Assembly: GCA_910577825.1 (NCBI GenBank)
Contig: CAJTOK010000008.1
Location: forward strand, 1 to 64,000
Direction: 5' to 3'
Source: an uncultured Lachnospiraceae bacterium
GTDB lineage: Bacteria > Bacillota > Clostridia > Lachnospirales > Lachnospiraceae
Length of the DNA stretch: 64,000 bases
A program made the position numbers and the translations under genes. Under the pieces are notes generated by a model. It was not told the DNA's origin. It did no database searches and saw only the letters and a program-made list of their open reading frames with translations. How positions within the stretch are numbered: position 1 is the first letter of the stretch; each line of letters opens with the position of its first letter. Positions 8,423-16,627 of this stretch are shown here, in pieces.

Positions 8423-9520
8423 TTATAATTTATCCTTTCCTGCACAGGCGTTTTCTAATGATGTTAAAAGCCTTTTTGCATAAATACCTGTACCGTTCCT
8501 TTTATCAAACCTTTCCGCAATTTCTTCTGCTTCTTTATAATAATATCTATACAACATATCTGTATTATATATATTATCCACGCCACAGGCAGGCAGAGGG
8601 CTTCCTGTTTTAAGTTTAACTGTTCCAGAGCCCTTTGCTTCTTTTAAGATTTTAAAAAAACATGCTGCATTTTTAAATGTATAATACCTGTATTTTGGGT
8701 TCTTTTCTGCCTCCCATTCTTTCCAGTATTTTTTATAAATGCGCAGGCTGCGCCCAGTCCTGTTATAGGCATAGGCACACATAAAAGATGCAAACTGCAT
8801 TGCTTCCCTTTTTAAACTATAGGAATGTTCCAGCCTGTATGCAGTTTCTTCTGCATTTTTATAACCACCATTAACAAGGTAATATTCAAGGCATAAATGT
8901 TTTCTATATTCATCTGGAACACCGTTTGTAAGCTGGAGTGCTTTTTCCAGTTCATTATTTAAAAGATAATATTTTATATCTGTAATATGGCAGGCCTCCC
9001 TCTCATAAATATTTTTAGGAGTCTTTTTATATTCCTGCCACAGTTTTTCTGCCCCGTCCATATCACCTGTTTCAAGGCATAAGCCAAGTTCCATCCTGTA
9101 AGGCTCTTTCTGGGTATAACCATATTTTGTCCAGCGTTTTCTGAAGTCATTAAGGTATTCTTTATATTCTTTAAGTGGAACGCTGTCAAAATTTATAATG
9201 GTATTTAAGAATGTTTTATATGTACAAAGCAGATGTTCAGTGGCATCTTTCCCAACCTGGAAATATGTACGCTCCACATCCGGGTATTTGTCTATAAGCG
9301 CAAGGGCTTCTTTAAATACTTTTATTATATCCGCTGCGTCCATATACCACCTGCTGGCTGCCTCACATAATTCCTCCCTGAAATATAACATATATGGAAT
9401 ATCATTATTTAAATCTGCAAGCTTTATGGCACTGGAAATTTTATTAATTATTTCTGCGCTATGCCTGTAACCATAATATTTTTCTGTTAATTTTCTGGGA
9501 TTATACACACTTTTATCCAT
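8423..9520 (-). CDS. TPR-like paralog 3 of the Hsp90/RtcB island, unknown function
   Basis: Most divergent member of the family, 365 residues. It has the common frame (YNPRKL start, ADLNNDIPYM, YFREELCE, GRSLRIYKKYWKEWE, FKNAACFF, YYYKEAEEIAERFDKRNGT) and TPR-like segments (CLETGDMDGAEKLW, YYLLNNELEKALQL, YLVNGGYKNAEETA). It has lost one Cys of the paired motif (REACHITDI instead of C-x2-C-x2-NTEI), and the FPLYN box has become LPACG. It starts 5 bases after the Hsp90 gene stop and ends 3 bases before the nuclease start, so the three are very likely co-transcribed. Confidence 0.85.
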   Translation of the reverse strand: MDKSVYNPRKLTEKYYGYRHSAEIINKISSAIKLADLNNDIPYMLYFREELCEAASRWYMDAADIIKVFKEALALIDKYPDVERTYFQVGKDATEHLLCTYKTFLNTIINFDSVPLKEYKEYLNDFRKRWTKYGYTQKEPYRMELGLCLETGDMDGAEKLWQEYKKTPKNIYEREACHITDIKYYLLNNELEKALQLTNGVPDEYRKHLCLEYYLVNGGYKNAEETAYRLEHSYSLKREAMQFASFMCAYAYNRTGRSLRIYKKYWKEWEAEKNPKYRYYTFKNAACFFKILKEAKGSGTVKLKTGSPLPACGVDNIYNTDMLYRYYYKEAEEIAERFDKRNGTGIYAKRLLTSLENACAGKDKL

Positions 9521-9525
9521 AACCC

Positions 9526-11373
9526 TTAGTCCATTCCCTTCTCCATAAGTGCAAGGATATTTCTGTTTAAAATTCCAAGCTCATTATTATGCAATGGAAA
9601 ACCGCCAATTTGTAATGCCTGTATATATAAAATTTCTACAAGAAGTTTTATATCTGCTTCATTTTCCTGTGCAGCAAGCCTTTTTACAAGCGGGTTTTCA
9701 TAGTTAAAGTAAAGTATTGCTGCTGTATTATCACCAATATCTTCTGCAAATGCGTCAAGCATATTGTAAAACATTGAATCAGCGTTTGCCCGTGCCGCCA
9801 CAATCTGCCTTTTAAATAATGCTTTTTCATCAATAAGGTAAAATACTGGCTGGTTAGCCGGAGGGAAGTTCTTTATCTCTGCCCGGCAGTCATACTGTTT
9901 TAAAACACGTTCTGCAGCCCTTATAAAATCAAATGTTTCATCCTGTGCACCAGGAGGCAGGTCCTTCATAAGGTCCTCTATATTCCAGTCTTCTACTGCC
10001 ATTACTTCAATATCATATACATCACCTAACTGCTTTAAAATATCATATGAATATACATAAGAAACATTTATAAGCATTTTATCCTGTGCAAAGAATAACT
10101 GTGAAAGCTGCTTATATTTAGATTCTGAAGGTGCATAAATTAATGGTTCATTGCCTGTCCTTAATGTATATCCTGTACACATGCCCCTTGTTGTTTCAAA
10201 TTCACAATGGTCTGCAATTATTGTAAAAAGTTTAGGTGATACAAGTGCAAGTGACATAAGTGAAAGCCTGTGTATAGAGAAAAACCTGTCAAATACATCT
10301 GGTTCTGTTTCAGCCATATCCTTAATATATTCAATAAGGCTGTCTTCTATTGAATCCCTTGCCTTTGACAGCACCTCATCAATATAAAAGCCTTCCCTTG
10401 ATGCAGTAGGGCGCAAATCCATTGCATTTACAATACATTTTGTAAAAACTGCCCAGTCTGGTATAAGGTTTTCCCCTTTTTCCGTAAGAAGCATATTTTT
10501 AAGGTAAATACGGTGTCCGTTCTTGGCTGCAGGCTGTACTGCATAATTTACAATATATGCCACACCTGATACATTGCCTTCTTCTGAATGGAACGGCACA
10601 CAGTCAAAAAACCTCTGCATTGCCCCGTCTGTTATGTCAGTGCCAGGCTCTGCAAACATCATATTTCCAAAAATCATAAGCTCATTTTTATTAGTTTCCC
10701 TTCCCTCCCATGGAAGGTAAACCGGGTTTATCTGTTCTTCTTCCCCGCCCTGCTTTATTATAACCGGGAAAGGAAGCAGCATTCCATAATAAATAACAAG
10801 CCTTTTTATAGTTTCCTTTGTAAAATAATCTTCCTGCCCTGGCTTTGCAAGGAGTACAACCTGTGTTCCAGGGCTTTCATTAAAGAAAGGTGCATCTTTG
10901 CACTCTGTCCCGTGGTTAATTATATTATATGTACCATCAGGCTTCCCCCGCCATTCAAGTACAGGCGCATCTTCTGTTTTACAGGATTTTGTATACATCT
11001 TTATTTCATCAGATACCATAAAACATGATAAAAGCCCGATACCAAACCTTCCTATATAATCAGTCTGTATCCTGCCGTCTTCCAGGTTTCTTTTAGATGA
11101 TTCGCCGATAATAGCAAGAAACTGGTGGATTTCAGCTTCTGACAGCCCAAGCCCGTTATCTGTAAAAACCAGTTTCTTTCCTTCTTCTATCACAAGTGTA
11201 ATACACCCGGCAATTTCTGTCCCATTCCCTAAGTTCTTCCTTGCATTAATTGCATCAACACCATTCTGTAAAAGCTCCCTTATATATACATCGGGGCTGC
11301 TGTAAAGGTGGTCAGATAAAATTTCAATCATGCCGCCTAAATTTACTTTAAAACGAAAATCTTCCATAACCAT
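9526..11373 (-). CDS. Divergent Hsp90-family ATPase (HtpG-like)
   Basis: Cytosolic Hsp90-type chaperone, 615 residues, about the length of HtpG. The N-terminal GHKL ATPase is complete: RELLQNGVDAINA (Glu and Asn of the ATP site), FTDNGLGLS (DNGxG) and IGRFGIGLLSCFMV (glycine-rich lid), then GTQVVLL. The middle domain contains RPTASREGFY, matching the Arg of the Hsp90 SRE motif that contacts ATP. The C-terminal third is divergent but ends in a helical region (LVEILYIQALQIGGFPL). It lies directly after paralog 2 (TAAATG junction) with GGAGG 5 bases before ATG 11373, and before paralog 3. The sequence departs clearly from canonical HtpG, so I give no symbol. Adjacency to five TPR-like proteins recalls eukaryotic Hsp90 partners, which bind through TPRs; this is analogy only. 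Confidence 0.9.
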   Translation of the reverse strand: MVMEDFRFKVNLGGMIEILSDHLYSSPDVYIRELLQNGVDAINARKNLGNGTEIAGCITLVIEEGKKLVFTDNGLGLSEAEIHQFLAIIGESSKRNLEDGRIQTDYIGRFGIGLLSCFMVSDEIKMYTKSCKTEDAPVLEWRGKPDGTYNIINHGTECKDAPFFNESPGTQVVLLAKPGQEDYFTKETIKRLVIYYGMLLPFPVIIKQGGEEEQINPVYLPWEGRETNKNELMIFGNMMFAEPGTDITDGAMQRFFDCVPFHSEEGNVSGVAYIVNYAVQPAAKNGHRIYLKNMLLTEKGENLIPDWAVFTKCIVNAMDLRPTASREGFYIDEVLSKARDSIEDSLIEYIKDMAETEPDVFDRFFSIHRLSLMSLALVSPKLFTIIADHCEFETTRGMCTGYTLRTGNEPLIYAPSESKYKQLSQLFFAQDKMLINVSYVYSYDILKQLGDVYDIEVMAVEDWNIEDLMKDLPPGAQDETFDFIRAAERVLKQYDCRAEIKNFPPANQPVFYLIDEKALFKRQIVAARANADSMFYNMLDAFAEDIGDNTAAILYFNYENPLVKRLAAQENEADIKLLVEILYIQALQIGGFPLHNNELGILNRNILALMEKGMD

Positions 11374-12486
11374 TTAATCCTCCATTGCATTTTCCAGTGC
11401 ATCTTGTAAATCCTTTATATAGCTGTCTGCATTATTTCTCTGGTCAAATTTCTTTGCAATACTTTCTGTCCTGTTATAATAATAATTAAATAAATCTTCT
11501 GTTTTATATATCCTGTCCTCATTATATAATGGAAAAGAGGAATCTAACTGTAACCTTACCGTTTCCCTGCCGCTTTTTACCATCTGTTTCCAGAAACAGC
11601 ATACATGCTGCGAAGAACATAGCAAATCATAAGGACTGTGTTCCTTTTCCAGTTCTTTCCAGTATTTTTTATAAACCCTTAATGCCCTGCCTGGCTTTGT
11701 ATGTGCATAACAGTCCATAATAGTGCCCCACACCTGGTATTCCGTCTTGTCATTAATTTTACGTTCAAGCAGCCCTGCAAGCCCTGCCGCTTTTTCAAAC
11801 TCACGGTTATCCATATAATAATCAAGAAATGAAATCTTCATTCTAAGCCACGCATCAAAGTAATCCCCGCCACACCTTAATTTAAAGTTTTCAATATCCT
11901 CTGCCAGTTCCAAAGCTTTTTCAAGGTTTCCAGCATCAAGGTAAAACCCTATCTCTGTATTTCTCTCACATGCCCTGCAGTCACTGTTGGAATCCCTTGG
12001 GATTTTTTCAAAATTGCGGAAAGCCTCTTCTGCTTTTTTATTATCAAAATTATAAAAATAATAAAGTGACCGGTAATAAGGTTTTAAATTATACCCATAA
12101 CTTATAGAACGTTTTTTAAAATCTTCAAAAAACTTTAAACAGTCCTCCATTGAAATCTGGTAAAAACTGCTGCATTCTTCAATTACCCATTTATAAATCC
12201 ACAATATATGGTCAAGCGCATTGTCATAACTTGTGTCAAACTGTGTTGATGGTGTATCCGGATACCTGTCTATAATAGATAACATTTCAGGGAATACTAC
12301 CATCATATACATAACATCACCATAAAAACATGCTTCATGGCACATTTCCTCCCTGAAATATATCCTGAATGGCACATCATTATGCTGGTCTGCTGCCCCT
12401 ATAGCTTCCCTTAATGCCTCTGTCCTTGCCTTGCCATGGGGCAGGCCGTCATAATGCTTCTTTAATTCTTCCGGGTTGTAATTCAT
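11374..12486 (-). CDS. TPR-like paralog 2 of the Hsp90/RtcB island, unknown function
   Basis: 370-residue member of the family, very close to paralog 1 (shared YPDTPSTQFDT, NLKPYYR, PRDSNS, RNTEI-FYLD and KPGRALRVYKKYWKE). It keeps the CRAC Cys pair and the C-terminal FPLYNEDRIY and YYYNRTESIAKKFDQRNN. Helical repeats are TPR-like (FYLDAGNLEKALELAEDIE, YYMDNREFEKAAGLA). The start at ATG 12486 follows AGGAGGG. Its last codons overlap the Hsp90 ribosome binding site and its stop directly abuts the Hsp90 ATG, so the two are translationally linked. Function unknown. Confidence 0.85.
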   Translation of the reverse strand: MNYNPEELKKHYDGLPHGKARTEALREAIGAADQHNDVPFRIYFREEMCHEACFYGDVMYMMVVFPEMLSIIDRYPDTPSTQFDTSYDNALDHILWIYKWVIEECSSFYQISMEDCLKFFEDFKKRSISYGYNLKPYYRSLYYFYNFDNKKAEEAFRNFEKIPRDSNSDCRACERNTEIGFYLDAGNLEKALELAEDIENFKLRCGGDYFDAWLRMKISFLDYYMDNREFEKAAGLAGLLERKINDKTEYQVWGTIMDCYAHTKPGRALRVYKKYWKELEKEHSPYDLLCSSQHVCCFWKQMVKSGRETVRLQLDSSFPLYNEDRIYKTEDLFNYYYNRTESIAKKFDQRNNADSYIKDLQDALENAMED

Positions 12487-12505
12487 TTAAGCCCTCCTGA
12501 AATCT

Positions 12506-13624
12506 TTATATAATATCTAATTTTTCACCCATCTCTTTTATGTAGCTGCCTGCATTGTTTCTTTTATCAAATTTTAATGCAATATCCCTTGCCCTGTTAT
12601 AATAATAATTATATAAATCTTCTGTATTGTAAATTTTTTTCTCATTGTACAATGGAAAAGAATTATCAAGGTCCAGTTTTACAGTATCCTTACCGCTGTC
12701 TTTCCTGAATTTCTTCCAGAAGCAGCATACATTTAACACCTTGTCAAACTCATCTGACGGGCTTGTACCGCTTTGCCATTCTTTCCAGTGTTTCTTATAT
12801 ATCCTTAATGCCCTGCCTGGCCTTGTATATGAATAACACCTTAAAATATCATCCCATGCCTGGTATTCTGCTTTATCATTCATATTGCGTTCCATCATAT
12901 AAGCAATTTTATCTGCCTTTTCAAAGTCTTTGCCCATATAATATCTCATAAAACTTAATTTCATCCTGCACCATGCGTCATTATCATTTCCGCACTTTAA
13001 TTTAAAACTTTCAATATCCCCTGCAAGCTTTACAGCTTTTTCCAAATCCCCTTTGTCAAGATAAAAACTTATCTCTGTATTTCTGTCACATGCCTTGCAG
13101 TTACTGTTTGAATCCCTGGGCAGCCTTTCAAAATTATAAAATGCTTCATCCGCTTTTTCATCATCAAAATGGTAAAAACCATATAACAGCCTGTAGTATG
13201 GCTTTAAATTAAAACCATACCCAGTGCAGCGCCTTTTAAAATCTTCAAAAAACTTCATACAGTCCTCCATTGGGACCTGGTAAAAAGAAGAACACCTGCT
13301 GACAACCCATTTATATACCCATAACACATGCTCCAAAGCATTTTTATAAGCAGTATCAAACTGCGTGGATGGTGTATCCGGATATCTGTCTATAAGATTT
13401 AAAATCTCCGGGAACACTACCATCATTTCCGTTTCATCACCATAAAAACATGACTCTTCACATAAATCTTCACGGAAATATATCATAAAACATACATCAT
13501 TATGCCTGTCTGCCTCTGTAATAGCACTTTTAATTGCTGCCATACGTGCCCTTCCATGTGGCAGATTATCATAAACCCCCTTGATATCCTCTGGATTATA
13601 TTCTTGCCCAATATTATTTTCCAT
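12506..13624 (-). CDS. TPR-like paralog 1 of the Hsp90/RtcB island, unknown function
   Basis: 372-residue member of the family, first of the five in transcription order. N-terminal YNPEDIKGVYDNLPHGRARMAA is followed by the conserved AITEADRHNDVCFMIYFRE. CKAC Cys pair, PGRALRIYKKHWKEW, FPLYNEKKIY and YYYNRARDIALKFDKRNN are present. It is nearly collinear with paralog 2, with a 19-base gap, and the pair looks like a tandem duplication. It starts 34 bases after the rtcB stop behind an AAAGGA/GGGGA site. No membrane segment or enzyme motif is visible. Confidence 0.85.
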   Translation of the reverse strand: MENNIGQEYNPEDIKGVYDNLPHGRARMAAIKSAITEADRHNDVCFMIYFREDLCEESCFYGDETEMMVVFPEILNLIDRYPDTPSTQFDTAYKNALEHVLWVYKWVVSRCSSFYQVPMEDCMKFFEDFKRRCTGYGFNLKPYYRLLYGFYHFDDEKADEAFYNFERLPRDSNSNCKACDRNTEISFYLDKGDLEKAVKLAGDIESFKLKCGNDNDAWCRMKLSFMRYYMGKDFEKADKIAYMMERNMNDKAEYQAWDDILRCYSYTRPGRALRIYKKHWKEWQSGTSPSDEFDKVLNVCCFWKKFRKDSGKDTVKLDLDNSFPLYNEKKIYNTEDLYNYYYNRARDIALKFDKRNNAGSYIKEMGEKLDII

Positions 13625-13658
13625 TCCCCTGTGTTTCCTTTCTTAGATGCACATACTG

Positions 13659-14858
13659 TTATGATGCTTTAAAATTATACACTGGTTTCATAATATCAAT
13701 TATATCCACAGAATCCTTTATAGCATCAATTATATCATCTAAAGATTTATAAGCCATTGGCGCTTCATCAATCGTTTTTTCGTTTACAGATGTTGTATAA
13801 ACCCCCTCCATAACACGTTTATATTCTTCCATATCCAATGTTTCCTTTGCCCTGGTACGTGACATAAGCCTGCCTGCGCCATGAGGGGCAGAATAATTCC
13901 ATTCCGGGTTTCCCCTGCCTGTTGCAAGCACACTCCCGTCCCTCATATTAACTGGTATCAGGACTTTTTCATCTTTATATGCAGATATTGCCCCTTTTCT
14001 TAAAATCATGTTTTTAGTATCAATATAATTATGGATTGTGTGGAATGCTTCCCCTGCTTCTATACCTGCACGCCCTAAAAGTATTTTTGCAATCTTTTCA
14101 CGGTTTCTTCTGGCAAAATCCTGGCAAATCTCCACATCATGCAGGTAGTATTTAAAATAAATTCCGTAAAGATAACATAAATCATCTGGTATTAAACTCT
14201 GCTTTTTCTCCCATTTAAGTTTCTTTAATGCTGCCTGGATTTCTTTCCTGCGCCCCTCTGCTTTGTATTCAGTTATAAGTGCCTCTTTTTTCTTAAGATA
14301 ATCTTCCTTGCCAGAATGGAGTTCTACAGCAAATTTCTGGTAAAATTCTGCTACCTGCTTGCCAAGGTTGCGGCTGCCTGTATGGATAACAAGGTACTTC
14401 GTCCCGTCTGCTGCCTGGTCTATTTCAATAAAATGGTTGCCGCCGCCAAGTGTGCCAAGGCTTCTTTCAAGATATTTTGTATCTTTAAGGCTTCTGTAAC
14501 AATGGAGTTCCTGGAGATTAAAACGTTCATCCCTTCCAGCCCATACATTCATGCCAGAAGGAATATAATGTGCAGCTTCATCTACTTTTTCAAAATCAAT
14601 GTCTGTTTTGCCAATATTAACCGTATACATCCCACAGCCAATATCAACCCCTACAATATTTGGCACTGCCTTGTCCGTTATTGTCATAGTAGTGCCTATA
14701 GTACAGCCCTTTCCTGCATGTACATCTGGCATAATACGTATCTGGCTTCCCTCTGTAAATTCATAGTCACACATCCTGCGTATCTGCTCTATTGCCTCAT
14801 CTTCTACAATATTTGCATAACATATGGCAGTATTAACTTTCCCCTTAATCTCAAACAT
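13659..14858 (-). CDS. rtcB: RtcB-family RNA ligase
   Basis: GTP- and Mn-dependent 3'-phosphate RNA ligase, about 399 residues, joining 2',3'-cyclic phosphate and 5'-OH RNA ends. Motifs seen: RIMPDVHAGKGCTIG, VDIGCG with the metal-binding Cys near residue 75, GGGNHFIEID, VIHTGSRNLGK, HTIHNYID, and SAPHGAGR with the His that takes GMP. The start is set at ATG 14858, nine bases after GGGAGG; the frame extends nine codons upstream into glpK but lacks a site there. It overlaps the glpK stop by eight bases, so translation is coupled. No archease or RtcA gene is nearby. The downstream Hsp90/TPR-like genes suggest an RNA-repair or stress function, by inference. Confidence 0.93.
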   Translation of the reverse strand: MFEIKGKVNTAICYANIVEDEAIEQIRRMCDYEFTEGSQIRIMPDVHAGKGCTIGTTMTITDKAVPNIVGVDIGCGMYTVNIGKTDIDFEKVDEAAHYIPSGMNVWAGRDERFNLQELHCYRSLKDTKYLERSLGTLGGGNHFIEIDQAADGTKYLVIHTGSRNLGKQVAEFYQKFAVELHSGKEDYLKKKEALITEYKAEGRRKEIQAALKKLKWEKKQSLIPDDLCYLYGIYFKYYLHDVEICQDFARRNREKIAKILLGRAGIEAGEAFHTIHNYIDTKNMILRKGAISAYKDEKVLIPVNMRDGSVLATGRGNPEWNYSAPHGAGRLMSRTRAKETLDMEEYKRVMEGVYTTSVNEKTIDEAPMAYKSLDDIIDAIKDSVDIIDIMKPVYNFKAS

Positions 14859-16353
14859 AACAGTTTCCCTCCCAGCTAATTGCACAGTTTATTGCCCTTT
14901 TCCAGCCATCAAGCATTATATTCCTTTTTTCTTCTGTTATCCCTGGATAAAAAGCTTTGCTTGTATTTATATTATCCATAATTTCTTCTTTGCTGTCCCA
15001 GTAACCGGCAGCAAGCCCTGCAAGGTATGCAGCACCTGCGGCAGTGCTTTCTTTGCAGGCTGGGCAAAGCACTGGTATATTTATAATATCTGCCTGTACC
15101 TGCATTAAGAAATTATTGGCACTTGCGCCGCCATCTGCTTTTAACGCTGGTATATTAATCCCTGAATCTGCTTCCATTGCCTTTACAACATCATTTGCCT
15201 GGTATGCAACCGATTCAAGTGCGGCACGTATAATATGGTATTTATTAACACCACGTGTAAGCCCTGTAACCACGCCCCTTGCATGCTGGTGCCAGTAAGG
15301 TGCGCCAAGCCCTGTAAATGCAGGGACAATATAACAGCCATTTGTATCCGGGACTTTCTGCGCCATTGCTTCTGAATCCGCAGCAGCATCTATTAAACGC
15401 ATTTCATCACGCAGCCATTGTATTATAGCACCTGCAATAAATACAGAGCCCTCCAGCGCATAGGAAATCTTTCCGCCAGTCCCCCATGATATAGTAGTTA
15501 CAAGCCCGTTTTCTGAAAATACAGGTTTCTCCCCTGTATTCATTAAAAGGAAACAGCCTGTACCATACGTATTCTTAACATCACCTTTATTAAAACAGGC
15601 CTGTCCAAAAAGTGCCGCCTGCTGGTCGCCAGCAGCACTTGCCACAGGAACCTGCCTTCCAAAATATGAACTGTCTGCCATCCCGTATATTTCACTTGTC
15701 CCACGCACCTCCGGCAGCATAGAAAGCGGGATATCCAGTTCTTTTAATATATCTTCATCCCACTTTAATTCATTAATATTATACATCATTGTACGTGAAG
15801 CATTAGAATAATCTGTTACATGTACCCTGCCTTTTGTAAGGTTCCATATAATCCATGTGTCTACCGTGCCAAAAAGAAGCTCACCGTTCTCTGCCCTTTT
15901 CCTGGCATCCTTTACATTATCTAAAATCCATTTAAGCTTTGTAGCAGAAAAATAGGCATCAATAACAAGCCCCGTCTTTTTGCGGAATATGTCCACAAGC
16001 CCTTTTTCTTTTAAAGAATCACAATATGCAGAAGTGCGGCGGCACTGCCAGACGATTGCATTATAAACCGGCCTGCCTGTTTTTTTATCCCAGACCACCG
16101 TGGTTTCCCGCTGGTTTGTTATTCCTATTGCAGCAATGCCAGAAGCATCCACACCTGCCTTAGACATAGCTTCCACCGCAACCCCAAGCTGCGCTGCCCA
16201 GATTTCCCTGGCATCATGCTCTACCCAGCCTGGCTGTGGAAAAATCTGTGTAAACTCTTTCTGTGCAACAGATACTATTTCCCCCTTGTGGTTAAATAAA
16301 ATACAGCGGCTGCTTGTAGTACCTGCATCAAGCGCCATAATAAACTTTTTCAT
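14851..16353 (-). CDS. glpK: Glycerol kinase
   Basis: Cytoplasmic FGGY-family kinase making sn-glycerol-3-phosphate from glycerol and ATP, 500 residues, full length. Seen: MALDAGTTSSRCILF (phosphate-binding loop 1), PGWVEHDAREIW, AIGITNQRETTVVWD, IVWQCRRT, DTWIIWNLT, YGTGCFLLMNTGE, GAPYWHQHARG and DGGASANNFLMQ, all characteristic of GlpK rather than other FGGY kinases. No His phosphorylation signature was assessed. Start ATG 16353 follows GGGGGA, itself joined to a small hairpin. It is the first gene of the long minus-strand run and overlaps rtcB; no glpF or glpD is seen nearby. Confidence 0.97.
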   Translation of the reverse strand: MKKFIMALDAGTTSSRCILFNHKGEIVSVAQKEFTQIFPQPGWVEHDAREIWAAQLGVAVEAMSKAGVDASGIAAIGITNQRETTVVWDKKTGRPVYNAIVWQCRRTSAYCDSLKEKGLVDIFRKKTGLVIDAYFSATKLKWILDNVKDARKRAENGELLFGTVDTWIIWNLTKGRVHVTDYSNASRTMMYNINELKWDEDILKELDIPLSMLPEVRGTSEIYGMADSSYFGRQVPVASAAGDQQAALFGQACFNKGDVKNTYGTGCFLLMNTGEKPVFSENGLVTTISWGTGGKISYALEGSVFIAGAIIQWLRDEMRLIDAAADSEAMAQKVPDTNGCYIVPAFTGLGAPYWHQHARGVVTGLTRGVNKYHIIRAALESVAYQANDVVKAMEADSGINIPALKADGGASANNFLMQVQADIINIPVLCPACKESTAAGAAYLAGLAAGYWDSKEEIMDNINTSKAFYPGITEEKRNIMLDGWKRAINCAISWEGNCYV

Positions 16354-16382
16354 AAAAATCCCCCATGCCGCCTCCAGGCGGT
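16354..16382 (-). promoter_or_regulatory. Hairpin-Shine-Dalgarno leader of glpK
   Basis: On the minus strand CCGCC-TGGA-GGCGG (16368-16381), then CATGGGGGATTTTT and the ATG of glpK. Four genes in the window have this design with near-identical sequence from the stem end to the start codon (GGCATGGRGGATT). The stem lies close enough to the ribosome binding site to affect initiation. Confidence 0.55.
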
Positions 16383-16508
16383 ATAATTTAATATATTTTA
16401 GGCAGCATTTTCTGATATGGTCTTATTTTACCATAAAAACCAGTAAAAATCCATTGCATTTGCTAGTATATAAACAAAGCATAACAGCCGGTTACAAAAG
16501 TTTCTTTG

Positions 16509-16539
16509 TGCCGCCTAAAGGCGGCATGGGGGGATTATT
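16509..16539 (+). promoter_or_regulatory. Hairpin-Shine-Dalgarno leader, divergent copy
   Basis: TGCCGCC-TAAA-GGCGGCA (16509-16526), a perfect 7-bp stem, followed by TGGGGGGATTATT and an ATG at 16540. It mirrors the glpK leader about 130 bases away on the other strand. About 125 bases of AT-rich sequence between the two may hold divergent promoters. Confidence 0.5.
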
Positions 16540-16620
16540 ATGGCAGGAACAATACAGCACCACATAAAAAATACCTGCAGGACATTGGAACTTTGCGTTA
16601 TATTACCAGCCCGCAAATAG
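16540..16620 (+). CDS. Possible 26-residue small protein or gene remnant
   Basis: ATG GCA start seven bases after GGGGGGATT, an excellent ribosome binding site on the hairpin leader, then 26 codons to TAG. The peptide begins MAGTIQHHIKN, contains two Cys and has no match I recognise. It ends 8 bases before the stop of the oppositely oriented ferritin-like gene. It may be a true small protein, a leader peptide or the 5' end of a lost gene. The quality of the initiation signal is the main evidence. Confidence 0.3.
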   Translation: MAGTIQHHIKNTCRTLELCVILPARK

Positions 16621-16627
16621 CAATAAA

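Noticed and set aside
14859..14885. Upstream start of RtcB at 14885
   Set aside because: It lies inside glpK without a ribosome binding site, while ATG 14858 has GGGAGG at a good distance and gives the usual RtcB N-terminus.
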